The notes beneath the pieces were generated by a model. That model was not told where the DNA came from. It ran no database searches and was given only the letters and a program-made list of their open reading frames with translations. A stretch of DNA of 64,000 bases from an uncultured Eubacteriales bacterium. GTDB taxonomy: Bacteria > Bacillota > Clostridia > Lachnospirales > Lachnospiraceae. A program made the position numbers and the translations under genes. Below are positions 34,012 to 42,343 of the stretch, in pieces. Where the stretch lies: assembly GCA_900318405.1 (NCBI GenBank), contig ONKP01000004.1, forward strand, positions 17,120-81,119. Reading direction: 5' to 3'. How positions within the stretch are numbered: position 1 is the stretch's first letter; each line of letters begins with the position of its first letter.

Positions 34012-35166
34012 TTATGGATTGCAGTTCTTACAGGGCTCGTATCCCTGGTTGATCAGGTCATCTCTTGACCCGGTGTATTCCTCCCGGTTGCTGTCCTTGA
34101 TCTTCGCGGCACTCGGACAGTCCGGATAATGGAATTTCTTTGTGTTCGTATTGAGAACATAGGTAGTACCCGCTGCCGAGGGATCCGCCTGTTGCACCAG
34201 CTGCTCCGGTGTCGGCGTGGCCTTTGATGCCTGGCCGTCTGATGCCTGACCGCTCTGGTCACTGCCGGTAAATGCCGGTCCCGAGCTGTCTCCCGTCGCA
34301 TAATCAATGGTGATGCCAGGCTGCACGTTATAGCAGAACACGCAGAACTGAATGCCGGAACCGTTATCCTCAACTGATTCCGCCTCCATCAGCACACCGT
34401 CTGCGAGCAGATCATTGCCCTCAAATTCCGGCGTCACGCGGTACAGTACGTGATTCCCGGTTTCTCTGATGTAATCTGCCGTCATGTTTTCGAAGGGCTC
34501 CATGCCCTCCACGTTCATATAGCGCGTCCCGGTGATCAGATTTTTCTCATTGGCATTCTCCCCGGTGAGCTGATAACCGATCAGATGACAGCGGTTGTAC
34601 AGGTAATTGCCATCGATGCCGTCGTATTTGACTGTATGCCATCCGGTCGGTCTGACCTCACCGATCTCACCGCGCTCCTCCGTCGGCATGAGATCCTGCC
34701 CTATACTGGCTTCCGCGACGGTACATCTTCCCAGCGAATCAAGATCTCCGTACTGCTCATAGGAGACATTCGTCAGATCATCCCCGGAAAAATAAGGCAC
34801 GTTCCCGTTGATCTCAGCATACGGGCTGCCACTGTAAGCAGGGACAGCTGAAAGGTCAAAGGCTGCAGAGGCCGCACCCGTCAGCGTCGTGCCAGCTTCG
34901 TCGGATGATGAGGTCTGTACAGGCTCCGGCGTGTCGCTTACCGCTTGCGTCGGTTCCGGCGTTACTTCCTGTGCTGTGTTGTCATCGTTTTTATTTTCAT
35001 CATAAGAAACTGCCGTCTCTGCTGACGACGATGACGCCGTGCTGCTCGCGACGGATGTACTCACAGCTTCTGTACAGCCGGCAAGTCCGACAGACAGAAA
35101 TACCGTCAGTAATAAAGATAAAAAGACAGACGGCCTGCTGCCGCCTTTTTCTCCCCATTCTTTCAT
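34012..35166 (-). CDS. Secreted lipoprotein DNA/RNA non-specific endonuclease
   Basis: This 384-residue protein has a lipoprotein signal (hydrophobic stretch then LAGC) and a Ser/Thr/Glu/Pro-rich linker of about 90 residues. A beta-beta-alpha-Me nuclease domain follows, with the catalytic segment YNRCHLIGYQLTGENANEKN. The usual DRGH appears as NRCH, a variant common in this branch. After another linker, the last 50 residues (FHYPDCPSAAKI and YEPCKNCNP) form a small Cys-rich domain like the metal-binding part of Ada. Such surface nucleases can degrade DNA for nutrients or take part in uptake. ATG 35184 has little ribosome site. ATG 35166 has GAGGAG ten bases upstream and is preferred. Confidence 0.85.
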   Translation of the reverse strand: MKEWGEKGGSRPSVFLSLLLTVFLSVGLAGCTEAVSTSVASSTASSSSAETAVSYDENKNDDNTAQEVTPEPTQAVSDTPEPVQTSSSDEAGTTLTGAASAAFDLSAVPAYSGSPYAEINGNVPYFSGDDLTNVSYEQYGDLDSLGRCTVAEASIGQDLMPTEERGEIGEVRPTGWHTVKYDGIDGNYLYNRCHLIGYQLTGENANEKNLITGTRYMNVEGMEPFENMTADYIRETGNHVLYRVTPEFEGNDLLADGVLMEAESVEDNGSGIQFCVFCYNVQPGITIDYATGDSSGPAFTGSDQSGQASDGQASKATPTPEQLVQQADPSAAGTTYVLNTNTKKFHYPDCPSAAKIKDSNREEYTGSRDDLINQGYEPCKNCNP

Positions 35167-35208
35167 TTTCCGAATACTCCTCATGACACCTGTTTCATTT
35201 CTCTCAGC

Positions 35209-35601
35209 TCAACAGATCCAGTGCTCTGCAGTGATTTTCTCATGCGAATAACCGGCAAACGAATCGCTGTACACAAGCTGATAGTTCTCCAGTGGCAGAT
35301 CAAAGAAGAGATCTGCCGGGTATCTCCGGTTCCAGTGATACAGCCAGATCTGACCGACCCGGTTTTCGAACGGTCTCAGGGAACGATCTTCCACAAAGCA
35401 TATGTCGGTCTCGCCGGCGTTTTCCAGAAATTTCGGATCCGCCTCAGCTTCCGGAAACAGATCCGCCGAATACGGTGCGATCTTCAGTCCGCCTTTCCCG
35501 GCCAGCGCCAGAATATGCTGAACAAGGACCCGGTCGCGGCTTACCCTCCTATGATGGAACATCATGCCGCCCCGGTCCTCAACCACAGATACTACGATCA
35601 T
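35209..35601 (-). CDS. Conserved hypothetical protein
   Basis: The 130-residue protein begins MIVVSVVEDRGGMMFHHRRV and ends with SFAGYSHEKITAEHWIC. It has no membrane helix, no signal peptide and no motif I can tie to a function. Similar N-termini with DRGGM and RRVSRDRVL occur in Lachnospiraceae proteins, as far as I recall, which suggests it is a real conserved gene. GGGAG lies eight bases before the ATG. It is 42 bp upstream of the nuclease gene and in the same direction, so the two may be co-transcribed. No role can be assigned. Confidence 0.65.
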   Translation of the reverse strand: MIVVSVVEDRGGMMFHHRRVSRDRVLVQHILALAGKGGLKIAPYSADLFPEAEADPKFLENAGETDICFVEDRSLRPFENRVGQIWLYHWNRRYPADLFFDLPLENYQLVYSDSFAGYSHEKITAEHWIC

Positions 35602-35712
35602 TATTTTTCTCCCACATACGGATTTTTTCCATGCTCATTTCCTTACAGAGATCAGCTGATTCACGTTCATGATACGGTAAACCCCATACGATAAATCGTG
35701 GTGCAATATGTG

Positions 35713-36996
35713 TTAATTCTGCGGACACACCTGAAAAATATAGAATTTCAGATAATAGGAATCATCTGCCGCCCAGGTGATCGGATGGTCCGGTGCCTGG
35801 GTGCGGAATTCCACCTGACGGAGCCGCACATGCGCATCTCTCGCCGCATCGCGGATGATGTCGGCGAACATCTCCTGCTCCATGAAATGGGAACAGCTGC
35901 AGGTTGCCAGGAATCCACCGGGCTTTACCAGACGCATGCCCCGCAGATTGATCTCCTTGTAGCCGCGAGCCGCACCCTTCACGGAAGCTCTGGATTTGGT
36001 AAAGGCCGGCGGATCGAGGATCACAAGATCGAATTGTTCTCCCTTTTCCTCCATGCCCGGAAGCATCTCAAACACGTCCGCGACATAGTAGTCGATGATA
36101 TCATCAAAGCCGTTCAGCTTCGCATTCTCTTCCGCCTGCAGAATGGCGGTCTCCGAGGCGTCGACGGAGATCACGTGCGATGCGCCGCCCCTGGCCGCAT
36201 TCAGGCCGAAACTTCCGGTGTGCGTGAAGCAGTCCAGCACGCGGGCACCCTTCGCGAGTTTCTGAATGGCCAGACGGTTCAGCTTCTGATCCAGGAAAAA
36301 TCCCGTCTTCTGGCCTTCCTTCACATCAACGATATAGCGGATGCCATTCTCCGTGATCGGCACATTCGTATCAAACGGCGCAGACAGAAAACCGCGCACC
36401 CGCGGAAGTCCTTCTTTTTCCCGTACCTTTGCGTCACTTCGCTCATAGATGCCACGGATCCGGATGCTGTCTTCCGCAAGGATCTCCACCAGAGCCTGCA
36501 GGACAAGCCCCTTCAGCTTCTCCGTTCCGAGCGCCAGCGACTCGACGACGAGTATATCATCATATTTGTCCACCGTAAGTCCGGGAAGAAAATCTGCATC
36601 GCCGAAGATCACACGGCAGGCGGATGTATCAATGACCTTTTTCCTGTACGTCCAGGCGTCCCTGACCCTCTGCTTCAAAAAAGACGGCGTCACCCGCGCC
36701 TCTCTTCCGCCGCGCGTCAGCATCCGGATGCGTATCTTCGACGCGTCATTGATATAGCCATAACCCATGAAATAGCCGTCAAAATCCTCCACGCCGATGA
36801 TATCGCCGTTCTGATAATCGCCCTTCACAGAGGCAATCTCATTGTCGTAGACCCAGAGGCCGCCTTTTTTCAGCGTCCGGCCCTCTCCCTTTTTCAGTAC
36901 GGTTGTTGCCGGGCTTGCCAGATCCTCTGCAGATGACGTAACGAGACGCATCTGCAGAATATCCACGTTCTGCTGCATTTCCACAATCTCACTCAT
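35713..36996 (-). CDS. Class I SAM-dependent rRNA methyltransferase (RlmI-like, PUA domain)
   Basis: The 427-residue protein has an N-terminal PUA domain (LKKGEGRTLKKGGLWVYDNEI), a central domain and a C-terminal Rossmann methyltransferase domain. The latter includes the motif RVLDCFTHTGSFGLNAARGG, a VISVDASETAI loop and LDPPAFTKSRASVKGAARGY. It closely follows the RlmI/RlmK-like proteins that make 5-methylcytosine in 23S rRNA, including a late TCSCSHFM segment. The exact target base is not certain from sequence. The frame is open to 37059. The ATG at 36996 follows AGGAGG at five bases and removes an atypical N-terminus. Confidence 0.88.
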   Translation of the reverse strand: MSEIVEMQQNVDILQMRLVTSSAEDLASPATTVLKKGEGRTLKKGGLWVYDNEIASVKGDYQNGDIIGVEDFDGYFMGYGYINDASKIRIRMLTRGGREARVTPSFLKQRVRDAWTYRKKVIDTSACRVIFGDADFLPGLTVDKYDDILVVESLALGTEKLKGLVLQALVEILAEDSIRIRGIYERSDAKVREKEGLPRVRGFLSAPFDTNVPITENGIRYIVDVKEGQKTGFFLDQKLNRLAIQKLAKGARVLDCFTHTGSFGLNAARGGASHVISVDASETAILQAEENAKLNGFDDIIDYYVADVFEMLPGMEEKGEQFDLVILDPPAFTKSRASVKGAARGYKEINLRGMRLVKPGGFLATCSCSHFMEQEMFADIIRDAARDAHVRLRQVEFRTQAPDHPITWAADDSYYLKFYIFQVCPQN

Positions 36997-37132
36997 GATT
37001 TCCTCCTGCTGTACGGTCTCCGCCGTCATTTCTGATCGGCAGATCCATATCCACATCATCTGCCTGCAAATCTAAGTATAAACCTTTTTCTCCTGTTATT
37101 CTTCCCTGACCGGAAAGCGCTGCTCCCTATAA

Positions 37133-37173
37133 GTTACAGTTCAGACAGTGGCTGGCAAAGAGTGAACAGTAAC
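37133..37173. repeat. Palindromic intergenic element, copy 2 (related to 29060-29121)
   Basis: GTTACAGTTC at 37133-37142 and GAACAGTAAC at 37164-37173 are inverted repeats with one mismatch. The right 30 bases are a 28/30 reverse-complement match to copy 1. It lies between an acyl-CoA ligase terminator and a methyltransferase gene. Confidence 0.75.
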
Positions 37174-37194
37174 CCCTATAAAGACTTCTTCCTG

Positions 37195-37236
37195 AAAAAA
37201 CACATGCCCCACCCGCATTCACGATGCGGATGAGGC
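37195..37236 (-). terminator. Intrinsic terminator of the acyl-CoA ligase gene
   Basis: CCGCAT/ATGCGG with flanking GCC-CA/TG-GGC-like pairing (37206-37236) is followed on the minus strand by six T residues (37195-37200). It starts eight bases past the stop codon. Confidence 0.85.
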
Positions 37237-37243
37237 TGCTTAT

Positions 37244-38896
37244 TCATGATTTCTTTTTCTTTAAGCTGATTTCCTGAGCGACAAGTTTTTCCGCACCGTA
37301 ACGCTTGCGGAGAAGCGGCTTGTCGATCTTGCCGGTGGGATTTCTCGGCACATCAGCAAAAATAATCTTGCGCGGTCTCTTATACCTTGCGAGCGCCGTG
37401 CAGAAGTCGTTGATCTCATCCTCCGTCGCCGTCATACCTTTTTTCAGCTGGATGATGGCACCCGGAATCTCGCCGAGCCGCTTGTCAGGCAGACCGATCA
37501 CGGCAACGTCATTGATCTTCGGATTCGTATGCAGGAAGTCCTCGATCTCCACAGGATAGATATTTTCACCGCCCATGACGATGACATCCTTTTTGCGGTC
37601 TACCAGATAGTAGAAGCCGTCCTCATCCTGTACAGCCACATCACCGGTCCTGAGCCAGCCGTCTCCGGGAAGTGCTTCCTTTGTAGCCTCCGGATTCTTG
37701 TAATAGCACTCCATCACGCCGGGGCCCTTGACACAGAGCTCACCTTCCCTGCCCTGTTCCACTTCATGATAGTTGTCGTCGACGATCTTGCACTCCCAGC
37801 GGTAACCGGGTATGCCGATCGCGCCCACTTTATGGTCATTGCCGATGCCCAGATGGACACAGCCGGGGCCGGTGGATTCCGACAGACCGTAGTTGGTATC
37901 ATACTGGTGATTCGGGAAGTAATCCTTCCAGTGTCTGATCAGGGCCGGCGGCACAGGCTGCGCACCGATATGCATCAGGCGCCACTGGCTCAGATGATAA
38001 TCTTCCAGACGCACGTCACCGGCATCGAGCGCATCAAGGATATCCTGTGCCCACGGCACAAGCAGCCAGACGATCGTACATTTTTCATCAGACACAGCCG
38101 AGAGAATCGTCTTCGGATCCGTTCCGCGGAGAAGCACGGCCCGCGAGCCGGAGATCAGGCTGCCGAACCAGTGCATTTTTGCACCCGTGTGGTAGAGCGG
38201 CGGTATGCAAAGGAAAACATCGTCATGCGTCTGCAGATGGTGCTGCTGCTCCATCTCGGCCGACTGCGTCAGGGAGCGGTGCTTATGCAGGATGGCCTTC
38301 GGGAATCCTGTCGTGCCGGAGGAAAAATAAATGGCGGCCAGATCATCATCGGTGATGTGGACATCCGGCTTCCGGCTCGAGCAGTCCGCAACCAGCTCGT
38401 GATAATTATCTGCGAAGGTCGGCGTGTTCTCACCCACGTAGATCAGAAGTCTTCCGCGGCTGAGTTTTTCCTCGACAGCTTCGATTCTTCCGATGAACTG
38501 CGGCCCGAAGAAAAGCACATCAACGTCCGCAAGCTCGGCACAGTAGAGGATCTCCTCCGCTGAATAGCGGAAGTTGAAAGGCACGGCGATTGCCCCCGCC
38601 TTCAGGATACCGAAGTAGACCGGCAGCCACTCCAGGCAGTTCATCATGAGGATGGCAACCTTGTCATTTCTTTCGACACCGCGGGAGATGAGCATATTGG
38701 CCACACGGTTGGCTTTCTCGTCGAATACGCTCCATGTAATCTCATGGCGGTATGGACGGTCATCGGTCGGCTGGATCAGTGCGTAATCCTTCCATGTGAT
38801 CCGGCGCGTCTCACGCATGCCCGGGTTCAGTTCTACCAGAGCTACCTCGTCTCCGTAGTGCTCTGCGTTTCTCTCGAGAAAATCAGTAATTGGCAT
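37244..38896 (-). CDS. AMP-dependent acyl-CoA synthetase (ligase)
   Basis: The 550-residue ANL-family enzyme activates a carboxylic acid with ATP and joins it to CoA. Motifs seen: the P-loop-like IYFSSGTTGFPKAILHKH, YGLSESTG, the hinge region GWLRTGDVAVQDEDGFYYL with DRKKDVIVMGGENIYP, and the catalytic Lys in NPTGKIDKPLLRKRYG. These point to a medium- or long-chain acyl-CoA ligase, but chain length cannot be fixed from sequence. The ATG at 38896 lies eight bases after GGGGAGG. The seven-residue upstream extension is not needed. It is monocistronic, with its own promoter, terminator and a possible three-site operator. Confidence 0.9.
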   Translation of the reverse strand: MPITDFLERNAEHYGDEVALVELNPGMRETRRITWKDYALIQPTDDRPYRHEITWSVFDEKANRVANMLISRGVERNDKVAILMMNCLEWLPVYFGILKAGAIAVPFNFRYSAEEILYCAELADVDVLFFGPQFIGRIEAVEEKLSRGRLLIYVGENTPTFADNYHELVADCSSRKPDVHITDDDLAAIYFSSGTTGFPKAILHKHRSLTQSAEMEQQHHLQTHDDVFLCIPPLYHTGAKMHWFGSLISGSRAVLLRGTDPKTILSAVSDEKCTIVWLLVPWAQDILDALDAGDVRLEDYHLSQWRLMHIGAQPVPPALIRHWKDYFPNHQYDTNYGLSESTGPGCVHLGIGNDHKVGAIGIPGYRWECKIVDDNYHEVEQGREGELCVKGPGVMECYYKNPEATKEALPGDGWLRTGDVAVQDEDGFYYLVDRKKDVIVMGGENIYPVEIEDFLHTNPKINDVAVIGLPDKRLGEIPGAIIQLKKGMTATEDEINDFCTALARYKRPRKIIFADVPRNPTGKIDKPLLRKRYGAEKLVAQEISLKKKKS

Positions 38897-38952
38897 TTCG
38901 TTTCCTCCCCAATACAATCAATATTTATTTCACTGCGATTGCAGCGCAGTTG

Positions 38953-38983
38953 TTTAATGCTTTAACGCGTTACGGTTTAACGC
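38953..38983. promoter_or_regulatory. Three direct copies of TTTAAYGC, candidate operator
   Basis: TTTAATGC (38953-38960), TTTAACGC (38961-38968) and TTTAACGC (38976-38983) lie just downstream of the predicted transcription start of the acyl-CoA ligase gene, a position where a bound repressor would block transcription. Confidence 0.45.
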
Positions 38984-38998
38984 ACGACAACAAAATAC

Positions 38999-39027
38999 AT
39001 ATTATCAATTTAGCGTACGTTTTACAA
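38999..39027 (-). promoter_or_regulatory. Promoter of the acyl-CoA ligase gene
   Basis: On the minus strand TTGTAA (39022-39027) and TAATAT (38999-39004) are separated by 17 bases, about 100 bp before the start codon. Confidence 0.55.
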
Positions 39028-39181
39028 GTATATTCCCACATATTGTTTTTAACCGAATTGTACAGAAACATCACATGTAAGCCTGACCAGACAGCAAAGG
39101 AGGAGCCGCGGGCTGCGTCTCCTCCAGTAAAACTACATTATACTTTTTTCTGTGGCCTGCGAATACACGTCTGATGCCAGT

Positions 39182-39619
39182 TTATTTCGCCTGCATCTTC
39201 TTCTCGTATTCGATCATCTGGTCCATCCAGTATTCGCCGTAGTTGCCATATCTCCTGCGGTTGATGTTGGCACGGATCAGCACGACCATCATGACCATGG
39301 CAGCTGCGATCAGCAGAACAAACGGTATGGAATCATCTACGACACCCGTCTGTACGGCTGTCGTTGACGTCGTCGCTGATTTCTGATTTGTGCCCGTTGC
39401 CGTCGTCACAGATGTATTGGTTGCTGTGGATGCGGCACTTCCGGACGACTGACTTCCGGAACCGGAAGCGGTTGCCGTCGTTGAAGTTACCGTTGTACTT
39501 CCTGTGCCAATGGCCACCAGATCTCTGGCTGCATATACCGGCGTAGACGCGCACAGCAGCATGGCGATCATGGACAGCACACTCATCATCCTGATCCAGA
39601 ATTTTCTCATCTTGAACAC
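39182..39619 (-). CDS. Small exported membrane-anchored protein with a Ser/Thr-rich linker
   Basis: This 145-residue protein starts with a signal peptide (WIRMMSVLSMIAMLLCASTP, likely cut near VYAA). A linker of about 70 residues of almost only Ser, Thr, Gly and Ala follows. A second membrane helix (IPFVLLIAAAMVMMVVLI) and a charged cytoplasmic tail of about 30 residues rich in Tyr and Arg complete it. I do not recognise a family. The topology suggests a single external loop tethered to the membrane. GTG 39619 has GGGGAG five bases upstream. The ATG at 39610 is an alternative with a weaker site. Its promoter overlaps a 9-bp-arm palindrome, which suggests tight regulation. Confidence 0.65.
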   Translation of the reverse strand: MFKMRKFWIRMMSVLSMIAMLLCASTPVYAARDLVAIGTGSTTVTSTTATASGSGSQSSGSAASTATNTSVTTATGTNQKSATTSTTAVQTGVVDDSIPFVLLIAAAMVMMVVLIRANINRRRYGNYGEYWMDQMIEYEKKMQAK

Positions 39620-39673
39620 CTGCTCTCCCCTGAAATGTTCCGCCGGCTGTCCGCCGACAGGTGAAAAATATCA

Positions 39674-39702
39674 TAACAGTTAAAATTATTAAATAACTGT
39701 TA
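39674..39702. promoter_or_regulatory. Palindromic operator candidate
   Basis: TAACAGTTA (39674-39682) and TAACTGTTA (39694-39702) are perfect inverted repeats 11 bases apart. They start four bases downstream of the -10 box of the small membrane-protein gene. Confidence 0.6.
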
Positions 39703-39705
39703 CAA

Positions 39706-39733
39706 AGTATAACACAGTTCTTCACATTTTCAA
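39706..39733 (-). promoter_or_regulatory. Promoter of the small membrane-protein gene
   Basis: On the minus strand TTGAAA (39728-39733) and TATACT (39706-39711) are separated by 16 bases. Confidence 0.65.
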
Positions 39734-39939
39734 GAGGGAGATTTTTACATCACTTTTGCTGTTTCCGGGATTTTTTCAATATTTTGTGCTGTTTTTCAGG
39801 CATTCATCAGGATGTTGTTATTTGTAATGATTTTAAAATATTTTTAATATTTTCTTTATGGAATTTTTTTCTGTTGCAGATCAGTTTCCTGCGATCCTGC
39901 AGGTCTCCGAGAATATTATGAGAAACAGTTCTGTCATGA
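39734..39939. other. AT-rich intergenic stretch
   Basis: These bases follow the stop codon of the flippase gene and are dominated by A and T. I find no gene and no GC-rich terminator stem followed by T-residues on the minus strand. The nearby CCTGCAGG-type palindrome near 39895 is short. Confidence 0.4.
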
Positions 39940-41577
39940 TCACGCCCTGAAGACATGCATCTTCTGCAGCAGGCTGACAAGACGCGAACCGCCCGGCAGA
40001 CGCCGGAGTCCGTCTTCACTGATACCGGAAACCTTCACGTAAACCACCAGATAGATCACCACTGCTGCCAGCACCGCAATGATCAGGCTGAAGCCCGGAC
40101 TTCTGGTTATGGCACGGAGTCCGTGATAGATCAGCCAGGCCGCCGCGCCCATCACAGCCGATGCCGCGAAGGGTTCGCCGTAGGTTTTTCTGATCTGATG
40201 CTGGAGGCCGAGGTATTTTTTCATGGAGATGATATTCATGACGCAGCATACGACGGAAAAAATAATGTTGGATATCATCACGGCATAGATATCCGACTGC
40301 GGAACAGCCAGCAGGATAATGGCCAGGCCCGCCAGATTGACGCCGAGCGAAACCGTGGAATTGATCAGCGCCGTCGTCTGATGACCGATCGACTGCAGCA
40401 CGCCGCCGGAGATGATGGAGAAGGAATCCGTGATGACGAACGCCGAACCCGTCAGAAGCAGCGTGCCCGCCATATCACTGGCCGCCGGGAAGAGCACACC
40501 AACGATCGGGCGTGCAAGCACGGTCAGACCAACCATCGAAGGGATACAGATGATCATGGCCAGACGCATGGTCTCATTGATCTTCCGGTTGGCGGCGTCG
40601 ATGCTGCCGACCGCGTGCAGGCCGGACACCTCCGGCATCATGGCCGATGTGCTGGCCGAGGCGATCGCGAGCGGAATGCCGATAAGCGTCACATAGTAGT
40701 TGCTGTACTCGCCATAGGCTGCGGAGATAGCTGTATCCTTAAAACCGTTAAAGCCCTGGATCGTGGAGTACAGGTAGCTGTCCAGATAGGCGCTGCAGTT
40801 CAGGATAAACGAGGTAAAAATAACCGGCGTGATCATCATGAGCATTTCGCGGAAGATATCGCGATAGCTCTCCTCTCCCGTCGTCGTGTCTCTTTCAGCT
40901 CTGCGGCGGAAATATTTCCTGTTGACATGAAACACCCAGAGCATGAAGGCAAGACCTGTCAGGACGCCGGCACCCGTACCGATGGTGCCGCCCATGGCGC
41001 CGTATATAGCATGTTCCTCATCGCTTCCGGAGTGCGCGGATACGAGGATCCAGGCGGCAAGGATACTGACGACCGCATTCATGATCTGCTCGAGGATCTG
41101 CGATACAGAAGTCGGTGTCATGGTTTTGTGTGCCTGGAAATATCCGCGGAGAACGCCGAGGATGGATGAGAAAAAGATTGTCGGCGCCAGCGCCCGGAGT
41201 GCGGGAAGCGCATTCTGCTGATTACGCGGCAGGAGAAATCCGCCCAGGAACCAGCAGATGAGCGCTGTGATGCCACCCACTACGACAGCATACAGAAGGG
41301 CGCCCCGGAACATTTTTGCCGCGTTGCGGTATTCCTTTCTCGCCAGCTTCTCCGAAACGATCTTCGATACCGCCATGGGAATGCTGTAGGATGAGATCAG
41401 AAGAAGGATCGTGTACAGATTACTCGCATAACCGTAGTAACCCAGACCGACAGATCCGAGAATGCTCCCCAGAGGGCTTCTGTACAGAAGTCCGATAATC
41501 CTGGAGACAATGGTGGCGATCATCAGAACAGAAGCATTTCTCACGAGTGAATCGCCCTGTTGTTTTTTACCTGTCAT
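39940..41577 (-). CDS. MurJ/SpoVB-like polysaccharide or lipid-linked precursor flippase
   Basis: The 545-residue integral membrane protein of the MOP superfamily has about 14 predicted helices, as in SpoVB and MurJ. The N-terminus VRNASVLMIATIVSRIIGLLYRSPL and the loop SSYSIPMAVSKIVSEKLARKEYRNA are typical of the Firmicutes polysaccharide-biosynthesis branch. Such proteins move lipid II or teichoic/capsule precursors across the membrane. Whether this one is the main lipid II flippase or an accessory copy is not clear. The ATG overlaps the ung stop codon by four bases. It is the last gene of the yerC-hisHF-ung group. Confidence 0.88.
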   Translation of the reverse strand: MTGKKQQGDSLVRNASVLMIATIVSRIIGLLYRSPLGSILGSVGLGYYGYASNLYTILLLISSYSIPMAVSKIVSEKLARKEYRNAAKMFRGALLYAVVVGGITALICWFLGGFLLPRNQQNALPALRALAPTIFFSSILGVLRGYFQAHKTMTPTSVSQILEQIMNAVVSILAAWILVSAHSGSDEEHAIYGAMGGTIGTGAGVLTGLAFMLWVFHVNRKYFRRRAERDTTTGEESYRDIFREMLMMITPVIFTSFILNCSAYLDSYLYSTIQGFNGFKDTAISAAYGEYSNYYVTLIGIPLAIASASTSAMMPEVSGLHAVGSIDAANRKINETMRLAMIICIPSMVGLTVLARPIVGVLFPAASDMAGTLLLTGSAFVITDSFSIISGGVLQSIGHQTTALINSTVSLGVNLAGLAIILLAVPQSDIYAVMISNIIFSVVCCVMNIISMKKYLGLQHQIRKTYGEPFAASAVMGAAAWLIYHGLRAITRSPGFSLIIAVLAAVVIYLVVYVKVSGISEDGLRRLPGGSRLVSLLQKMHVFRA

Positions 41578-42272
41578 GAAATATTATTCCCCTTGCTGCC
41601 AATATTTTCAATCTGCCAGTCGATCGGCGTGAGGCCGCACTGCTCCAGATAGGCGTTTGTTTTTGAAAACGGCTTACTGCCGAAAAATCCGTGATAGGCC
41701 GACAGCGGACTCGGATGCGGAGAACGGAGGACCAGATGCTTCGGATTGCTGATCATCGAAGCCTTCTTCTGCGCTGCTCTGCCCCAGAGAATATAGACCA
41801 TCGGTCTGTCCTGCTCCGAGAGCACGCGGACCGCAGCATCCGTGAATTCCTCCCAGCCGATATTGGCATGCGAGAAAGCCTGATGCGCGCGCACTGTCAG
41901 TACAGAGTTGAGCAGCATGACGCCCTGTTTTGCCCACTTCACCAGGCTGCCGTTATCCGGAATATAACACCCGAGATCGTCATGAAGCTCCTGATAGATA
42001 TTCACGAGAGACGGCGGGATCGCCACACCGGGCTTGACGGAAAAGGAAAGTCCCTCCGCCTGTCCGGGCTCATGATACGGGTCCTGTCCCAGGATCACGA
42101 CCTTTACCTGATCCAGCGGGGTCAGATGAAAGGCATTGAAAATGTCCTGCGCCGGCGGATAGACCGTGTGCGTTCTGTATTCCTCTCCCACTTTCAGAAA
42201 AAGCTTTCTGTAATATGGCTTGGAAAATTCCGGTTCCATTGCTTTTTCCCAGGCGCCTGTGAGTCCCGCCAT
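41574..42272 (-). CDS. ung: Uracil-DNA glycosylase, family 1
   Basis: The 232-residue repair enzyme removes uracil from DNA. Both catalytic motifs are intact: GQDPYHEPGQAEGLSFSV with the catalytic Asp, and HPSPLSAYHGFFG with the His of the leucine loop. The central TVRAHQAFSHANIGWEEFT stretch is also typical. The ATG at 42272 begins MAGLTGAWEK and the length is normal for the family. It lies 71 bp after hisF and is translationally coupled to the flippase gene, so it is probably transcribed with the histidine genes. No functional link is known. Confidence 0.97.
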   Translation of the reverse strand: MAGLTGAWEKAMEPEFSKPYYRKLFLKVGEEYRTHTVYPPAQDIFNAFHLTPLDQVKVVILGQDPYHEPGQAEGLSFSVKPGVAIPPSLVNIYQELHDDLGCYIPDNGSLVKWAKQGVMLLNSVLTVRAHQAFSHANIGWEEFTDAAVRVLSEQDRPMVYILWGRAAQKKASMISNPKHLVLRSPHPSPLSAYHGFFGSKPFSKTNAYLEQCGLTPIDWQIENIGSKGNNIS

Positions 42273-42343
42273 GATCCATCATCCTCCTGCATACCTTATC
42301 CCTGCCTGCCATTCCCTTTAACTGCCGCCGGGCACATCAGATA

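Noticed and set aside
35698-36936. Plus-strand open frame of 412 codons
   Set aside because: It lies opposite the rRNA methyltransferase gene, which has clear motifs. The plus frame shows no family resemblance.
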